NCBI GenBank assembly: GCA_016931175.1
Contig: JAFGFH010000006.1
Span: 1-64,000 of the forward strand
Source: Nanobdellota archaeon
Lineage (GTDB): Archaea > Nanobdellota > Nanobdellia > Tiddalikarchaeales > Tiddalikarchaeaceae
Reading direction: 5' to 3'
DNA: 64,000 nt
Part shown: positions 56,489 to 64,000 of the stretch, in pieces
Layout: every line of letters starts with the position of its first letter
How positions within the stretch are numbered: the stretch's first letter is position 1
Notes under the pieces: model-generated
The model's input: only the letters and a program-made list of their open reading frames with translations
Databases searched by the model: none
Told to the model about the DNA's origin: nothing
Made by a program: the position numbers and the translations under genes

Positions 56489-58153
56489 GAAGTGGCAAGA
56501 ATATTATACAATATCAGTGTTATTCTTGACGTTAAAGGAGAGGACCGTTTCAAGGCAGTGGCTTACAGGAGAGCCTCGCGTTTTGTTGACTCAATGGAGC
56601 AGGATATTAACACTGTTGAAGACTTGGACGCTTTGCCTACAATAGGAGAAGGCATTGAGAAGAAGATTAAAGACATGCTTAAGACAGGCAAATCATCTTA
56701 TTACGAGAAGCTCAAAAAATCTTTGCCAATTAATTTCGAGGACTTAATATCAATACCAGGAGTTGGACCTAAGACAATAGCCAAATTGTACAAGAAGCTT
56801 GGAATAAAGAATAGAAAGGAATTATTAGAAGCTGCCAAGAATAAGAAAATAAGGAAGATTGAAGGGCTTGGTTCAGTGATCGAGCAGAACATTAAAGAGA
56901 ACATAGGCTTCCAGAAAAAAAGCAGCTCGAGAAGGTTATTAATAGAAGGAGTGCAGGCAAGCGAGGAGATAATAAATGAGTTGAAGATGAGCAAACTCGT
57001 TGAGAACGTAAGCGTAGCGGGAAGCGTAAGAAGAATGAAAGACACGATAGGAGATATTGACATCATATGCACAAGCAACCACGCTGATAAACTAATGGAT
57101 TACTTCACAAACATGTTAACTGTTAAGAAAGTAATTGCTGAAGGAGAAACCAAGTCCAGCATTAAATTATACAATAATCTGCAAGTGGACCTTCGCGTAG
57201 TAAAGCCTGACGAGTACGGCAGCGCCTTACAGCACTTCACAGGAAGCAAAGACCATAATATAGTCCTCAGGAAACTAGCAATCAAGAAAGGATTAAAGAT
57301 TAACGAGTACGGAACCTTTAAAGGAGAAAAGAGAGTTGTCGGACAGACTGAGGAAAGCGTTTACAAAGCATTAAACATGCAGTATATTCCGCCGGAGTTA
57401 AGAGAGAACAAGGGAGAGATAGAGCTTGCTTTGAAGAATAAGATTCCAAAACTGGTTGAACTAAAAAACATTCAAGGCGAGTTCCACGTTCACTCGAAAT
57501 GGAGCGACGGCTTGAACAGTATAAAAGAAATCGCTGACTATTGCAGGAAAAAGATGAAATACTCCTTTATCGGCATCGCAGACCATACAGGTTCATTACA
57601 AATCGCTAACGCTTTAAATATTAGAAATATAAAAAAGAGAACGGTTGAGATAAGAGAGTTGAACAAGGCTTACAAAGACTTCAAAGTGCTTAACTGCGCT
57701 GAAGCGAATATTAAAACAAGCGGCAGACTCGACTTACCTGATGACGTGCTTTCAAAATTCGACTTCGTGATAGCTTCAATCCATCATGGTTTCACGCTCA
57801 GCAAGCAGGAGATGACTGAGCGTTTGCTGAAGGTATTAGACAACCCGTATGTTAAAGCTTTAGGCCATCCCACTGGCAGGAAACTATTAAGAAGACAAGG
57901 TTACGAGTACGATTACGAGAAAATCTTCAGGAAAGCAGCGGAGAAGAACATATTTTTAGAGATTGACTCCTTCCCTGACAGGATGGACTTGAACGATGAA
58001 CTTTCAAGATTGGCAAAGGATTGCGGCGTCAAGTTCATAATCAGCACTGACGCTCACAGCTTAGCACACTTAGACTATATACAGTATGGTGTTGGAGTAG
58101 CGAGGCGCGCAGGACTAACAAAGAAAGACGTGTTCAACACTAAGCGTTTCTAG
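56477..58153 (+). CDS. polX: Family X DNA polymerase with PHP exonuclease domain (GTG start)
   Basis: HhH motifs, VAGSVRRMKDTIGDIDIIC and QVDLRVV catalytic Asp; PHP GEFHVHSKWSDG, GIADHTGS, STDAHSLAHLDY. Confidence 0.94.
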   Translation: MNNHEVARILYNISVILDVKGEDRFKAVAYRRASRFVDSMEQDINTVEDLDALPTIGEGIEKKIKDMLKTGKSSYYEKLKKSLPINFEDLISIPGVGPKTIAKLYKKLGIKNRKELLEAAKNKKIRKIEGLGSVIEQNIKENIGFQKKSSSRRLLIEGVQASEEIINELKMSKLVENVSVAGSVRRMKDTIGDIDIICTSNHADKLMDYFTNMLTVKKVIAEGETKSSIKLYNNLQVDLRVVKPDEYGSALQHFTGSKDHNIVLRKLAIKKGLKINEYGTFKGEKRVVGQTEESVYKALNMQYIPPELRENKGEIELALKNKIPKLVELKNIQGEFHVHSKWSDGLNSIKEIADYCRKKMKYSFIGIADHTGSLQIANALNIRNIKKRTVEIRELNKAYKDFKVLNCAEANIKTSGRLDLPDDVLSKFDFVIASIHHGFTLSKQEMTERLLKVLDNPYVKALGHPTGRKLLRRQGYEYDYEKIFRKAAEKNIFLEIDSFPDRMDLNDELSRLAKDCGVKFIISTDAHSLAHLDYIQYGVGVARRAGLTKKDVFNTKRF

Positions 58154-58994
58154 CTTCCTTAATTAAGAAGTCCCTTGCCTTTATCTGGTTAGGAGTTAAC
58201 AATACACGCATCCCATCGTTCAAGTCTGCAGGAGCTATCTTCTTAAAACCAGTAACGTCCCTTACCAAGACTTCAGGAGTGTTTCCTAATACTGAAATAG
58301 TATGATTTTTTGTAGTATTATTAATGTCTTTTAACAGCCAAGTGCTTGGAGGCAAAACGTTAAGTTCAGCATCAGGCAAAGAACTGTAACTATCATTGCA
58401 TTCACCTAAATAGATTAAGTTATTTCCTTCAAAGACGTACCTTTTATCATCAAAGCTTCTCGCAGTTAACTTATACCTGGTATTATCAAAAGGGTTTCTT
58501 TCAATAACACTCGAGTCTTCATATTCTTGCAGCAAATCATCAAGCTTGCCAATAACCTTCTCCTTGTCCTTGAAGGTTTGAACATTTAACTCTTCAAGAA
58601 TTTCATCACGCGTAACGCCGTTAGTTAAGTTAGCGCTTATAGCTACAAGAACCTTGTCTTCCTCTCTTTCAAACTTTTTAACCTTGACAATATTATTATT
58701 AACGTAAGCAAGTGATTCTAAACTGTTCTCGTCAAATGTTTCGTTATACTCATCAGGGCTTAAGTAAACAGTATCAGCAGGGAGGCCGGCGTTGTGATTA
58801 TTATCCAGTGTTAAAAGATTATTATATGTAGAGTTAGCCTTATACCAGTAAGTCTTCTCTCCTAATTTCTCTCCCATATAATTAACAGTGCCTATTATCC
58901 CAGCACTTAACAGTAATGGAGGGAAGAAGATTCCTGCAACTAATGAGATTAAAGTAGATGCTATCTTAGCCTTATTCTTTAATGAACCTGTCAT
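58140..58994 (-). CDS. Hypothetical membrane-anchored protein, 284 aa
   Basis: N-terminal hydrophobic segment IASTLISLVAGIFFPPLLLSAGIIG. Confidence 0.5.
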   Translation of the reverse strand: MTGSLKNKAKIASTLISLVAGIFFPPLLLSAGIIGTVNYMGEKLGEKTYWYKANSTYNNLLTLDNNHNAGLPADTVYLSPDEYNETFDENSLESLAYVNNNIVKVKKFEREEDKVLVAISANLTNGVTRDEILEELNVQTFKDKEKVIGKLDDLLQEYEDSSVIERNPFDNTRYKLTARSFDDKRYVFEGNNLIYLGECNDSYSSLPDAELNVLPPSTWLLKDINNTTKNHTISVLGNTPEVLVRDVTGFKKIAPADLNDGMRVLLTPNQIKARDFLIKEARNA

Positions 58995-59074
58995 AACGTG
59001 TTATTAGAACGAGATTTTTGTTTTTAAAAAGATTTTCATAAGAGTTAAAAAGCTTTAATACCACTTTTTTAGTT

Positions 59075-60196
59075 ATGAGAAAAGCACTTTTTTACTTATT
59101 AATCTTTGCCTGTTTTAGTATTGTTTTCGCAGCTCCTGAGGTAACCATTTCTTCAATAACATTATCCGATTCAACGATTAATACTGGAGAAAGTGCGGGG
59201 ATAACATTTACTGTAACTAATACTGGTGACAGGGATTTGACGAGTATAGGAATTGTTTTAAACTCTGATTTGAACCTTGCACGAACAACTTTTAGTTTTG
59301 ATGATATTGAGATTGGAGAGTCAAGGCAAATCTCAACCTCTTTCTCTGCACCGGTTGGTTTGTCAAGCGGGACGTATTCAATATCGATTAGTGTTAGTTT
59401 TAACATTGGGGACCAGAAGTACAGCAACCAAGCAGGAGCTTTAGTTAATGTTTTGAGCACTAATTACTTGGTTGTTTCAAGTTATACCAGCAACTTAGTA
59501 ATAGATGATTATACGAGTTTTAATTTGAACGTTACTAACCAGGGAAACACTGATTTGAACAACTTGCTTGTTGATTTAATCCTGCCTGACGGTTTCGTAC
59601 CAACACCAGGCTCCCAGTTTTACATTAATTCATTAAGCGTTGGTGAGAGCAAATTGTTAACAACCAACGTTTTCATTGAGAGAGGCATAGAGCCTGATTC
59701 TTACCAGTTCACTATTTCAAAATCAGCCGAAGGTTACATTGATTCTGACACGCTTAATGTTATAGTAACAGGAACTCCAGTATTATCATTCAGCGGCGTC
59801 AATTTGGACCCTGAGATTCCAGTGTCCGGGACTGCTCAAACAATAAGCGTGCAGTTCGAGAATATTGGCAGCGGCAAAGCTTACAACGTTGTGGCAAAAT
59901 TATTGCTGGAACAAGACGTTGTCGGCGTAACCACTGAGTATTTAGGAACACTTGACCGCGACGACTTAACCAGTGCAATCTTTGACATTCAAACACCATT
60001 AACTAAAAGTTTGAAAGGAGCAGTAACAATAACTTATAATGACGCTTCAGGAGTTTCAAACAGTATAACGCAAGACTTAAATTTTGATGTTGTCCAAGCT
60101 GAAAGCATCTCCGTAACCACTCTCTTAATCGTTGGTGCAGTAATCGCAGTAATAGCTTACCTTGCTTACAAGCGCTTCTATAAGAAGAAAAAATGA
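59075..60196 (+). CDS. CARDB/COG1361-type exported protein with C-terminal TM, partner of ABC exporter
   Basis: Signal peptide; repeated INTGESAGITFTVTNTGDRDL / SFNLNVTNQGNTDL; C-terminal TM + KKK. Confidence 0.78.
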   Translation: MRKALFYLLIFACFSIVFAAPEVTISSITLSDSTINTGESAGITFTVTNTGDRDLTSIGIVLNSDLNLARTTFSFDDIEIGESRQISTSFSAPVGLSSGTYSISISVSFNIGDQKYSNQAGALVNVLSTNYLVVSSYTSNLVIDDYTSFNLNVTNQGNTDLNNLLVDLILPDGFVPTPGSQFYINSLSVGESKLLTTNVFIERGIEPDSYQFTISKSAEGYIDSDTLNVIVTGTPVLSFSGVNLDPEIPVSGTAQTISVQFENIGSGKAYNVVAKLLLEQDVVGVTTEYLGTLDRDDLTSAIFDIQTPLTKSLKGAVTITYNDASGVSNSITQDLNFDVVQAESISVTTLLIVGAVIAVIAYLAYKRFYKKKK

Positions 60197-61350
60197 TAAT
60201 CTTATCCTTCAGCAACTTGATGAGGAATAAGGGGAGGACTTTTCTAACAACTTTTGGAATACTAATTGGTGTTGCTGCAATAGTAAGTCTTGTAAGTATT
60301 AGTGAGGGTATAATCAACGAAGCGGATAACGTATTAGGAAGCCTGCAATACATTACATTAATGGAGAAAGGCGCCTTAGATGACACATTAAGCCACGTAC
60401 CTGTAGAAGAGCTTGGCAGGGTTTCAAGAGTTAGGGGAGTAAAGTATTACACTCCCCAGATTAACTTCTTCGCTTCAACTTTTAACGGTGAAGAGATTGA
60501 CGCGTCATCATTTACGGGAACAGACATTAACATAGTAGCCGTATTCGGCATAGATCCTTCCAACGCTCCTTATTTTGAGAACTCAGTTTCATGGTACAAG
60601 GCTACAAAGGGGCGAATGCTTGTTCCTGGAGAAGAGAATTCCATACTAGTGAATGCTGAACTCGCGGACAAGGAGAACTTGTTCATAGGAAGTGTTGTTG
60701 AAATAAACGGTGAAAACTTCAGAGTTGTTGGAATAGTTGATTTCGAATTAAGCATAGGATTCTCTTACCAATTAGTTGTTATGAACATAGACAAGGCCAG
60801 GGAATTATCAGGTTACGGTGATGACGAGGTTGGTATTATTAACGTATTGCCTGATGATACAATAACTATTGAGAAATTCATGGAGAGATTAAAGGACTCG
60901 CTTCCTAACTTGAGCGTGTTCAGTTCGCAGCAGATAGGAGACATGCTTGACACTTTCCTCGGCGCTTTATCAGCAGCTTTATGGTTCGTCAGCAGCATAG
61001 CCGCAGTTGTTGGTGGAATAGTTGTAATGAATACTATGCTCATGAGTGTTATGGAGAGGATTAAGGAGTTCGGAGTTTTGAAGGCTATAGGGTGGCGAGA
61101 CTCTCATGTTGTCTTAATGGTTGTAGGAGAAGCAGTTATTATTGGATTATTGGGAGGTGTTAGCGGTGTAGTCTTCGGATTCATCGGCAGCGCACTTGTT
61201 CAATTAATTACGGGAATCCCGACAAGTATTAGTATTTATTTAATACTGCAGGTAATGTTTTTCAGCGTAGCTATTGGTGTTGTCAGTTCAATCTATCCTG
61301 CTATTATAGCATCAAGGATGAGTCCTATAGAAGCGGTGACTTACGAGTGA
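60193..61350 (+). CDS. MacB/FtsX-type ABC transporter permease
   Basis: NKGRTFLTTFGILIGVAAIVSL, MNTMLMSVMERIKEFGVLKAIGWRD, ASRMSPIEAV. Confidence 0.94.
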   Translation: MIILSFSNLMRNKGRTFLTTFGILIGVAAIVSLVSISEGIINEADNVLGSLQYITLMEKGALDDTLSHVPVEELGRVSRVRGVKYYTPQINFFASTFNGEEIDASSFTGTDINIVAVFGIDPSNAPYFENSVSWYKATKGRMLVPGEENSILVNAELADKENLFIGSVVEINGENFRVVGIVDFELSIGFSYQLVVMNIDKARELSGYGDDEVGIINVLPDDTITIEKFMERLKDSLPNLSVFSSQQIGDMLDTFLGALSAALWFVSSIAAVVGGIVVMNTMLMSVMERIKEFGVLKAIGWRDSHVVLMVVGEAVIIGLLGGVSGVVFGFIGSALVQLITGIPTSISIYLILQVMFFSVAIGVVSSIYPAIIASRMSPIEAVTYE

Positions 61351-62480
61351 TTCAAATAGTTTTAAGCAACTTGTTAAGGAATAAGAGGAGAGCCGTGCTC
61401 ACACTCTTAGGTGTTGTTATCGGTGTTGCTGCAATAATAAGTTTAGTAAGCGTAAGCGTGGGATTAACAGAGAGGAGCGGAGTATTACTCTCTTCTTTTG
61501 AAGGAATATTCGTGTTAGAAGAAGGAGCGGTTGATATTCCCTTCAGCAAGATACCTAATGATTACATTAATGATTTAGAGAATGTTCCAGGAGTTAAACT
61601 AGTTGTTCCTGAGATTTGGGGCAGCGCGAAGAACATAGGAGGGGACGAGTACGCCTCTTTCCTAGCAAGCTTCCTGCAAGTAGTAGGCATAGACCCAGGA
61701 TTATCATCCGGTTACGCAGTAGCTCCTTATTACGAGGTAGTGAAGGGAAGAACGCTTACAGTGAATGACAGGAAGAGTGTTATTATTGGTGAGGGTTTAG
61801 CTGACAGGTTTGGTTTAACAATAGGCAGCAGTTTAAAGATTAATGACGAGACTTACCAACTCGTTGGCTTGTTCAGCTCAGACGCTCAACTAATGAATTT
61901 CATAGTAGTTACTCACATTGATACTGCGAGAGAGATTACAGAATTCGAAGACGGCTACGTATCCAATTACCAGGTTATTCCAATAAACCCGGAGGATATG
62001 AAGAGTGTCAAGCAGAGGATAGAGTCAAGGTTTGAAGGAGTTCTTCAAACTTTAAGCATGCAGGACAGTGCGGAGTTAATAACAGGATTCCTCGGCAGCT
62101 TAAACCTCGCGTTATGGTTTGTCAGCGGCATAGCAGGAATAGTTGGAGGTATTGGTGTAATGAATACTATGCTCATGAGTGTTATGGAGAGGATTAAAGA
62201 GTTCGGAGTTTTAAAAGCGATAGGCTGGCGGGACAGGGATGTTATGATAATGGTAATATTAGAGAGTGTAATTATCAGCATAGTTGGAGGAATTATTGGA
62301 GTAATCTTAGGATTCTACGTTTCAGGAGTAGTGGTTGAGGTTTCAAGAATACCTTCAGCAATAACTCCAGCATTAATAGGGCAGGCAATGTTTTTTGCAA
62401 TAACAATGGGTTTTGTGGGAAGCATTTACCCTGCTTACAAGTCAAGCAAGATGAGCCCGATAGAAGCAGTCAGGGGATAA
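61347..62480 (+). CDS. MacB/FtsX-type ABC transporter permease (tandem paralog)
   Basis: NKRRAVLTLLGVVIGVAAIISL, MNTMLMSVMERIKEFGVLKAIGWRD, SSKMSPIEAV. Confidence 0.94.
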   Translation: MIQIVLSNLLRNKRRAVLTLLGVVIGVAAIISLVSVSVGLTERSGVLLSSFEGIFVLEEGAVDIPFSKIPNDYINDLENVPGVKLVVPEIWGSAKNIGGDEYASFLASFLQVVGIDPGLSSGYAVAPYYEVVKGRTLTVNDRKSVIIGEGLADRFGLTIGSSLKINDETYQLVGLFSSDAQLMNFIVVTHIDTAREITEFEDGYVSNYQVIPINPEDMKSVKQRIESRFEGVLQTLSMQDSAELITGFLGSLNLALWFVSGIAGIVGGIGVMNTMLMSVMERIKEFGVLKAIGWRDRDVMIMVILESVIISIVGGIIGVILGFYVSGVVVEVSRIPSAITPALIGQAMFFAITMGFVGSIYPAYKSSKMSPIEAVRG

Positions 62481-62514
62481 TTTAATAATTAATAGAGGAG
62501 AGTAGTATTTAGTA

Positions 62515-63243
62515 ATGAAGGAAAAAAAACTGCCAATAATTGAAGTGAAAAAGATTTGCAAGTTCTACAACGAGGGAGAGCATAACGAGGTTCACGCTAT
62601 AGAAGACATAAGCTTCACTGTTGAAGAAGGAGAGTTCATAGCAGTTGTCGGGCCTAGCGGGAGCGGGAAGAGCACATTACTGCACATGATAGGAGCTCTT
62701 GACACTCCAACGTGCGGTGATGTAATAATTGACGGGGAGAATATTAAAAACTTAGACTCTGACGAGCTCGCATCTTTAAGGTTGAAAAAGATTGGTTTCG
62801 TGTTCCAGACATTTAACTTAATACCTGGAGTTGACGCTTTAGAGAACGTTGTCATGCCCCTCATACCTTACGGTTTAAGCGAGTCCAGGAAGGATTACGC
62901 TAAGAAGTTATTGAACAGTTTTGACATAGGCAAGAGGGCAACTCATGACCCGAGCGAGTTAAGCGGGGGAGAAAAGCAGAGAGTAGCAGTGGCGAGGAGT
63001 TTGATTAACAATCCCAGGATTATACTCGCTGATGAGCCAACAGGGCAATTGGACAGCAAGACAGGGAAGGGAATAATCAGGTTAATGAGGGAGTTAAACC
63101 AGGACAAGAAGCTCACCTTTATTATAGTAACTCATGACGAGAGCTTACTGCAATACGTTAAGAGAGTAATCAGATTAAAAGACGGCAAAGTATTAAGCGA
63201 TATAAAGAACGGGAAACTAGCTAGTTATAAGAACATAGTATGA
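62515..63243 (+). CDS. LolD/MacB-type ABC ATPase
   Basis: VGPSGSGKSTLLHMIGALD, ELSGGEKQRVAVARSL, IILADEPTGQLDSKTG. Confidence 0.96.
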   Translation: MKEKKLPIIEVKKICKFYNEGEHNEVHAIEDISFTVEEGEFIAVVGPSGSGKSTLLHMIGALDTPTCGDVIIDGENIKNLDSDELASLRLKKIGFVFQTFNLIPGVDALENVVMPLIPYGLSESRKDYAKKLLNSFDIGKRATHDPSELSGGEKQRVAVARSLINNPRIILADEPTGQLDSKTGKGIIRLMRELNQDKKLTFIIVTHDESLLQYVKRVIRLKDGKVLSDIKNGKLASYKNIV

Positions 63244-63249
63244 TGAATA

Positions 63250-63335
63250 GTGTTATCGTATCTGAAGCTACCCTATACGCCATTACCCACGAATGGGTTT
63301 GCGAGGGTGTTCTTTTCATCACCTACGATAACAAT
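63250..63335. ncRNA. Candidate structured RNA element closed by a 10-bp inverted repeat
   Basis: TGTTATCGTA (63251-63260) / TACGATAACA (63324-63333); internal ACCCA-CGAA-TGGGT, ACCCT...AGGGT and GGTG...CACC helices. Confidence 0.5.
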
Positions 63336-63367
63336 AATTTAAAGGAATTTTTTCGTTTTTAAACCTT

Positions 63368-64000
63368 TCAATTGTAAGAGAAGCTTAAAATATCGGCTTC
63401 TGAGAGCATTCTAGAGTAATTATTAACGGTTTCGTTGTTGATTTTAACAATCCAAGTATTATTCTCATTACTGCATAAGTCAAACAAGCAATTTATAGTA
63501 TTATTCTCAAAGACTAGTGACTGGTAACCGTTCAATAACTGCATGATTGTCAAACTTTTCTGCACCTTTAAACTATTATTCTCCTTTAAACCAAGCATGT
63601 CAACGCTGATTGTAATATTGAAGAACTCCAGCAAGTCCCCGTAATAAAGTATTACCTTGTCCTGTTCTTGCAAGACAATATTGTAGTCCTGCAAGAGTTC
63701 GTTATTCAATAATACTTGCCAGTAAGTCTTGGCAGAGAAACTGTTCTGGATATTACCTATCCTGTTTATGTCACCGTCTTGTTCAAGAACTGCGCCAATA
63801 TTATTAATTAATAAGTTGTAAAGCGTTGAATTAACAACTAATTCTTCCTCGCTTGGACTGTACTGCTGGCCTAAGATTACGTATTGAACATTTACTTTCA
63901 TGTTCTGAACCGGTTCGTCAAAAGTGAATATTGTAAAAACAGAACTTAGTAATATTATGCTTAATCCTATTAGTATAAACTTTGAATACTTCTTTCCTTC
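63368..64000 (-). CDS. Exported protein with tandem DUF4430-like segments, N-terminus cut by window edge
   Basis: Frame is open beyond the track ATG at 63901 to the window edge (EGKKYSKFILIGLSIILLSSVFTIFTFDEPVQNMKVN...); KTYWQVLLNNELLQDYNIVLQEQDKVILYYG and NTWIVKINNETVNNYSRMLSEADILSFSYN. Confidence 0.6.
   Translation of the reverse strand, partial: EGKKYSKFILIGLSIILLSSVFTIFTFDEPVQNMKVNVQYVILGQQYSPSEEELVVNSTLYNLLINNIGAVLEQDGDINRIGNIQNSFSAKTYWQVLLNNELLQDYNIVLQEQDKVILYYGDLLEFFNITISVDMLGLKENNSLKVQKSLTIMQLLNGYQSLVFENNTINCLFDLCSNENNTWIVKINNETVNNYSRMLSEADILSFSYN

Noticed and set aside
61352-62281. Minus-strand ORFs antisense to the FtsX permeases (61352-61549, 62045-62281)
   Set aside because: Antisense shadows of conserved hydrophobic segments; the similarity between them reflects the permease duplication.
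63239-63264. Box C/D-like ATGATGA ... CTGA pair near 63239-63264
   Set aside because: Overlaps the ABC ATPase stop codon, has no C'/D' pair, and conflicts with the strong inverted-repeat fold; likely chance.
63252-63332. Possible tRNA-like reading of the 63250-63335 element (19-nt gap before a 5-bp/7-nt arm CCATT-ACCCACG-AATGG, then a hairpin next to the closing stem)
   Set aside because: No U33, no D-stem, no TTCGANT T-loop, no CCA; the similarity is topological only.
1-64000. CRISPR array, transposon ends, toxin-antitoxin or phage defence cassette
   Set aside because: No regularly spaced repeats, transposase, integrase or recognisable defence protein was found by eye; GNAT genes here lack a DUF1778/RHH antitoxin partner.

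Overview
This is a compact archaeal chromosomal segment, low-GC with short intergenic gaps, many 4-10 bp gene overlaps, TATA-like boxes and intron-containing tRNAs. The gene content is DPANN-like, possibly Woesearchaeales-related; that placement is inference from gene content and not a phylogeny. It encodes about 75 proteins, mostly housekeeping: a nurA-herA-mre11-rad50 end-resection operon with rnhB and two unassigned partners, PolB and PolX DNA polymerases, TruD, Trm56, CCA-adding enzyme, an NSUN-type methyltransferase, TyrRS, Pth2, EF-1beta, RqcH/NEMF, a large Lhr-like helicase, R15P-isomerase/eIF2B-like protein, Dph5, UppP, a type IV prepilin peptidase, an S-layer protein, glycosyltransferases and two ABC export systems. 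Two tRNAs have canonical 37/38 introns: tRNA-Leu(CAA), 46 nt intron, and tRNA-Tyr(GUA), 78 nt intron with encoded CCA. Three small genes absent from the supplied ORF track were found, including a 57-aa histone-fold (DUF1931/Bd0055-like) protein at 50883-51056. No CRISPR array, transposase or obvious defence island was seen. The observations most worth checking are: (i) a shared RNA-like leader element (hairpin + ACACACACT + CTTATTTTG.AGAAAT) upstream of the S-layer gene and again upstream of the histone-like gene; (ii) a compact structured element at 63250-63335 closed by a perfect 10-bp inverted repeat; (iii) a TtuA/Ncs6-like protein lacking the PP-loop and most of the catalytic domain; (iv) a Dph2 cut off after its first Cys motif and overlapping rnhB, while Dph5 is intact; (v) a 16-bp duplication of the tRNA-Leu 3' end bracketing a two-GNAT cassette; (vi) unassigned proteins embedded in the HerA/NurA/Mre11/Rad50 operon.
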